The notes beneath the pieces were generated by a model that was given only the letters and a program-made list of their open reading frames with translations, was not told where the DNA came from and did no database searches. From assembly GCA_901420285.1 (NCBI GenBank), contig CABDVE010000001.1, forward strand, positions 558,001 to 622,000: DNA of 64,000 nucleotides, given 5' to 3'. The translations under genes and the position numbers were made by a program. The first letter of the stretch is position 1. Each line of letters begins with the position of its first letter. The stretch comes from Stutzerimonas stutzeri. GTDB lineage: Bacteria; Pseudomonadota; Gammaproteobacteria; Enterobacterales; Pasteurellaceae. Below, piece by piece: positions 61,990 through 64,000 of the stretch.

Positions 61990-62122
61990 CGGGCCTTCAA
62001 TGCGGTGCTCAATGGCATATCTGTTATAGTACACATCAATATAGTTTTTATTTCATTGGCGAACTATTTTTTGTCAAACTTATCTAACCCTTCGCATTGA
62101 TGATTCACCATAGGAGAGTATT

Positions 62123-62461
62123 ATGAAAATCAAGCAAACTTTTTTAGCTGTCGCCGGTACGGTTTTATTGGCTTCAGTAAATGTACAAGCAGCGCAGTTG
62201 AACAGAGATATCGGGCGTTATGTTTATACTTGTGACGATAACAAAACGTTGGAAGTGGTTTATGTCAATTCAGGTAAGCAATCTTACGCGATTATTAATC
62301 AAATGGATGAAATGGTGCCGTTAAAACAAGTGAAATCCGCTTCAGGCGCGATTTATAAGGCGTTAAGCAGTAATTACACTTATGAACTATTAACTAAAGG
62401 TGATACGGCAACATTAGTTGAAGGCGACGACAAACCGATACTATCAAATTGTCGGTTATAA
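62123..62461 (+). CDS. Periplasmic C-type lysozyme inhibitor (MliC/PliC family)
   Basis: 112 residues with a type I signal peptide (cleavage near NVQAAQL, no lipobox, hence PliC-like rather than lipoprotein MliC). The mature domain has YTCDDNKTLEVVYVN, an ASGAIYKALS loop that in the family inserts into the lysozyme active site, and a final Cys (ILSNCRL) able to pair with the first. Probably protects against host lysozyme. Confidence 0.85.
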   Translation: MKIKQTFLAVAGTVLLASVNVQAAQLNRDIGRYVYTCDDNKTLEVVYVNSGKQSYAIINQMDEMVPLKQVKSASGAIYKALSSNYTYELLTKGDTATLVEGDDKPILSNCRL

Positions 62462-62477
62462 CCCGGTAAAAAGAAAC

Positions 62478-62498
62478 AGCGGCATTACGCCGCTTTTT
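62478..62498 (+). terminator. Terminator after the lysozyme inhibitor
   Basis: Perfect stem AGCGGC / GCCGCT with 5-base loop and five T. Confidence 0.9.
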
Positions 62499-62616
62499 GT
62501 CAACCGTAAAATACGGGCTATTTTACTACATTTAGTATTTTTGTCGTTTTTATCAACATATTGTTGATTAACTGTTCAAATATGTTGTTTTTTTTTCATT
62601 TTTTTGCATTTAGTTA

Positions 62617-62646
62617 TTGACCGAATCGACAAAAAATAGTTTAATA
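62617..62646 (+). promoter_or_regulatory. tRNA operon promoter
   Basis: TTGACC (62617-62622) and TTAATA (62641-62646) with an 18-bp spacer, followed by a GC-rich discriminator (CGCCCCG), the pattern of stringently controlled stable-RNA promoters. Confidence 0.75.
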
Positions 62647-62675
62647 CGCCCCGTTGTTCGGCAGTAGCCGGTAAC

Positions 62676-62751
62676 GCCTCGATAGCTCAGTCGGTAGAGC
62701 AGGGGATTGAAAATCCCCGTGTCGGTGGTTCGATTCCGCCTCGAGGCACCA
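62676..62751 (+). tRNA. tRNA-Phe (GAA)
   Basis: 76 nt with the CCA encoded. Acceptor stem GCCTCGA/TCGAGGC, D arm AGCTCAGTCGGTAGAGC, anticodon loop TTGAAAA with anticodon GAA between GGGGA/TCCCC, and T arm with GGTTCGATTCC. Closely matches E. coli tRNA-Phe. Confidence 0.98.
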
Positions 62752-62753
62752 AT

Positions 62754-62829
62754 TCCTCCTTAGTTCAGTCGGTAGAACGGTGGACTGTTAATCCATATGT
62801 CGCAGGTTCGAGTCCCGCAGGAGGAGCCA
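62754..62829 (+). tRNA. tRNA-Asn (GTT)
   Basis: 76 nt including CCA. Acceptor TCCTCCT/AGGAGGA, anticodon loop CTGTTAA with anticodon GTT, T arm GGTTCGAGTCC. It is cotranscribed with tRNA-Phe 2 bp upstream and is a substrate for queuosine modification by Tgt. Confidence 0.98.
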
Positions 62830-62835
62830 AATTCT

Positions 62836-62868
62836 AAAAAGCCGCTAAAGAAATTTAGCGGCTTTTTT
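62836..62868 (+). terminator. tRNA operon terminator
   Basis: Perfect 14-bp stem AAAAAGCCGCTAAA / TTTAGCGGCTTTTT with loop GAAA, followed by further T. Confidence 0.95.
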
Positions 62869-63064
62869 CCATCTATAATTTACCCAATAATGACGTTATT
62901 TAGGGTTAATAATGAAAAGACTCTTTGCTAAATAACGATATGCCATTTTATGTAATATTTTCATCTAAAAAATGTATTGTACTTTTCTTGAAATCCTTCT
63001 TGTAATGGTGTTAAATCAACACATCTTATAGGGGTATAAAACGAACTACGTTTAGAAGGATTTT

Positions 63065-63892
63065 ATGTGTCAATTGCTCGGTATGAATTGTAATACGCCG
63101 ACAGATATCGTGTTTTCTTTTGAAGGCTTTCGTCGCCGTGCCGGCTTAACGGATTGTCATTCCGATGGTTTCGGTATCGCTTTTTTTGAAGGTCGTGGCG
63201 TGCGGATTTTTCGCGATAATCGTCCTGCTTCACTTTCACCTATCGCCGATTGTGTAAAACAATATAAAATTAAGTCACTCAACGTAATAGCCCATATTCG
63301 CAAAGCGACACAAGGCGCAGTCAATATTGAAAATACTCATCCGTTTATCCGTGAAATTTGGGGAGAAAACTGGGTATTCGCACATAATGGTAACTTAAAA
63401 GATTTACCGAATATGTCGGAAAGTTTTTGTCAACCGATCGGTTCAACAGATTCCGAGGCTGCATTTTGTTATATGGCGGAATTCTTAAAAAGCCGTTTTA
63501 AGAAAAAACCGACGGAAATGCAAATTTTTCAAGCGATTCAAGAAGTGAGTAAAGAACTTGCTGCTCATGGTACGTTTAATTTCATTTTGTCTAACGGCGA
63601 ATGGATGATTGCTCACTGTTCTACTAATTTGCACTATCTGGTACGCAAAGCCCCTTTCGGTAAGGCGCACCGCATTGACGATGACGGCGTGATCGATTTC
63701 AATGATTATGCTAAAGATGGCGACAAAGTCACTATTATCACCACCTTTCCGCTCACCAAAGACGAACCTTGGACGAAAATGGAAAATGGCGGTTTTGTGT
63801 TCTTTAAAGAGGGCGATAAAATCGCAGAAGTGATTGGCGTCGCGAAAGAAATAATTGATGACGGTACCCTTGGCAATCGCAAGGCAGCTTAG
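63065..63892 (+). CDS. yafJ: Class II glutamine amidotransferase, YafJ-like
   Basis: 275 residues. The N-terminal nucleophile is Cys2 (MCQLLGMNC) after Met removal. Other family residues are in HSDGFGIAFFEG, VIAHIRKAT, NTHPF and WVFAHNGNL, and a GSTDSE motif follows. It forms a stand-alone glutaminase domain; the acceptor substrate is unknown. The exact 12-mer at 63667-63678 encodes AHRIDD in frame. Confidence 0.93.
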   Translation: MCQLLGMNCNTPTDIVFSFEGFRRRAGLTDCHSDGFGIAFFEGRGVRIFRDNRPASLSPIADCVKQYKIKSLNVIAHIRKATQGAVNIENTHPFIREIWGENWVFAHNGNLKDLPNMSESFCQPIGSTDSEAAFCYMAEFLKSRFKKKPTEMQIFQAIQEVSKELAAHGTFNFILSNGEWMIAHCSTNLHYLVRKAPFGKAHRIDDDGVIDFNDYAKDGDKVTIITTFPLTKDEPWTKMENGGFVFFKEGDKIAEVIGVAKEIIDDGTLGNRKAA

Positions 63893-63924
63893 TCAAGTGG
63901 CCTTTTCTTTTGGGCCAGTAGAAA

Positions 63925-63955
63925 GGGTCGTTTTAACAAAATTTCAGAACGACCC
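63925..63955. terminator. Terminator-like hairpin near the window end
   Basis: GGGTCGTT / AACGACCC with a 15-base loop. Flanking bases favour termination on the minus strand of a gene beyond the window; it may also serve yafJ. Confidence 0.6.
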
Positions 63956-64000
63956 AAGATTTAAAAAACGGATTGAGTTTTTCTTCCGACCTTAACTCAA

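Noticed and set aside
62676-62868. tRNA-associated genomic island attachment site
   Set aside because: Both tRNAs are intact, the operon ends in its own terminator and no integrase or duplicated tRNA end is visible nearby.

Overview
The window is chromosomal DNA from a gammaproteobacterium of the family Pasteurellaceae, most likely Aggregatibacter or a close Haemophilus relative. The evidence is an intact comABCDEF competence operon next to a PBP1A gene, a CRP-S type competence promoter, scattered copies of the 9-bp uptake signal AAGTGCGGT, and gene blocks in the order I recall from Haemophilus influenzae (ponA/com/nfuA, queA-tgt-hemerythrin-tusA-yajC-secDF, fabZ-lpxAB-rnhB, ispB-rplU-rpmA-obgE, arcA-dsbD, purH-purD-glyA). 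Species assignment is inference; no rRNA gene is present.

Layout. 0-6.4 kb: partial ponA (-), competence operon, nfuA. 6.5-12.1 kb: asnC/asnA, a sodium:amino-acid symporter with a 31-residue partner, and a lone solute-binding protein behind a TPP riboswitch. 12.2-20.2 kb: a divergent MerR regulator/cation efflux pair, cyaA, narP, yibQ-envC, gpmA. 20.3-30.8 kb: glutathionylspermidine synthetase/amidase, pssA, queA-tgt, hemerythrin-tusA, a 24-bp tandem array, yajC-secD-secF. 30.8-34.7 kb: a five-gene minus-strand run (DUF2251, HAD phosphatase, YgiB-like lipoprotein, YgiC-like ATP-grasp, murQ). 34.7-40.3 kb: a decayed PIN toxin, fabZ-lpxA-lpxB-rnhB, an SLC13 permease. 40.3-41.9 kb: a small AT-rich accessory patch with a RelE/ParE toxin-antitoxin pair and two unknown exported/membrane proteins. 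42-47.2 kb: mog-glnB-perM, psiE, queH, ispB, rplU-rpmA. 47.2-53.5 kb: a DMT transporter, then an SbmA-type ABC exporter and a TonB-dependent receptor lying between it and obgE. 53.6-64 kb: smpB, arcA, dsbD, purH, purD, glyA, a lysozyme inhibitor, tRNA-Phe, tRNA-Asn and a YafJ-type amidotransferase.

Functional links. cyaA makes the cAMP needed for CRP-dependent control of the com operon. queA, tgt and queH belong to one tRNA modification pathway although they lie in two places. arcA and narP are anaerobic/redox regulators, and an FNR-like palindrome lies between arcA and dsbD.

The most striking signal is a dispersed 12-mer, GCACCGCATTGA (often extended to AGCACCGCATTGAAGCC). I count 25 exact copies on both strands: 17 intergenic and 8 inside genes, in several reading frames. 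There are also roughly eight one-mismatch copies. It occurs as inverted pairs forming terminator-like hairpins and as a five-copy tandem array. It outnumbers the canonical uptake signal (9 exact copies) and shares its TGCGGT core. It behaves like a DNA uptake sequence or REP-like family that I do not recognise from the literature.
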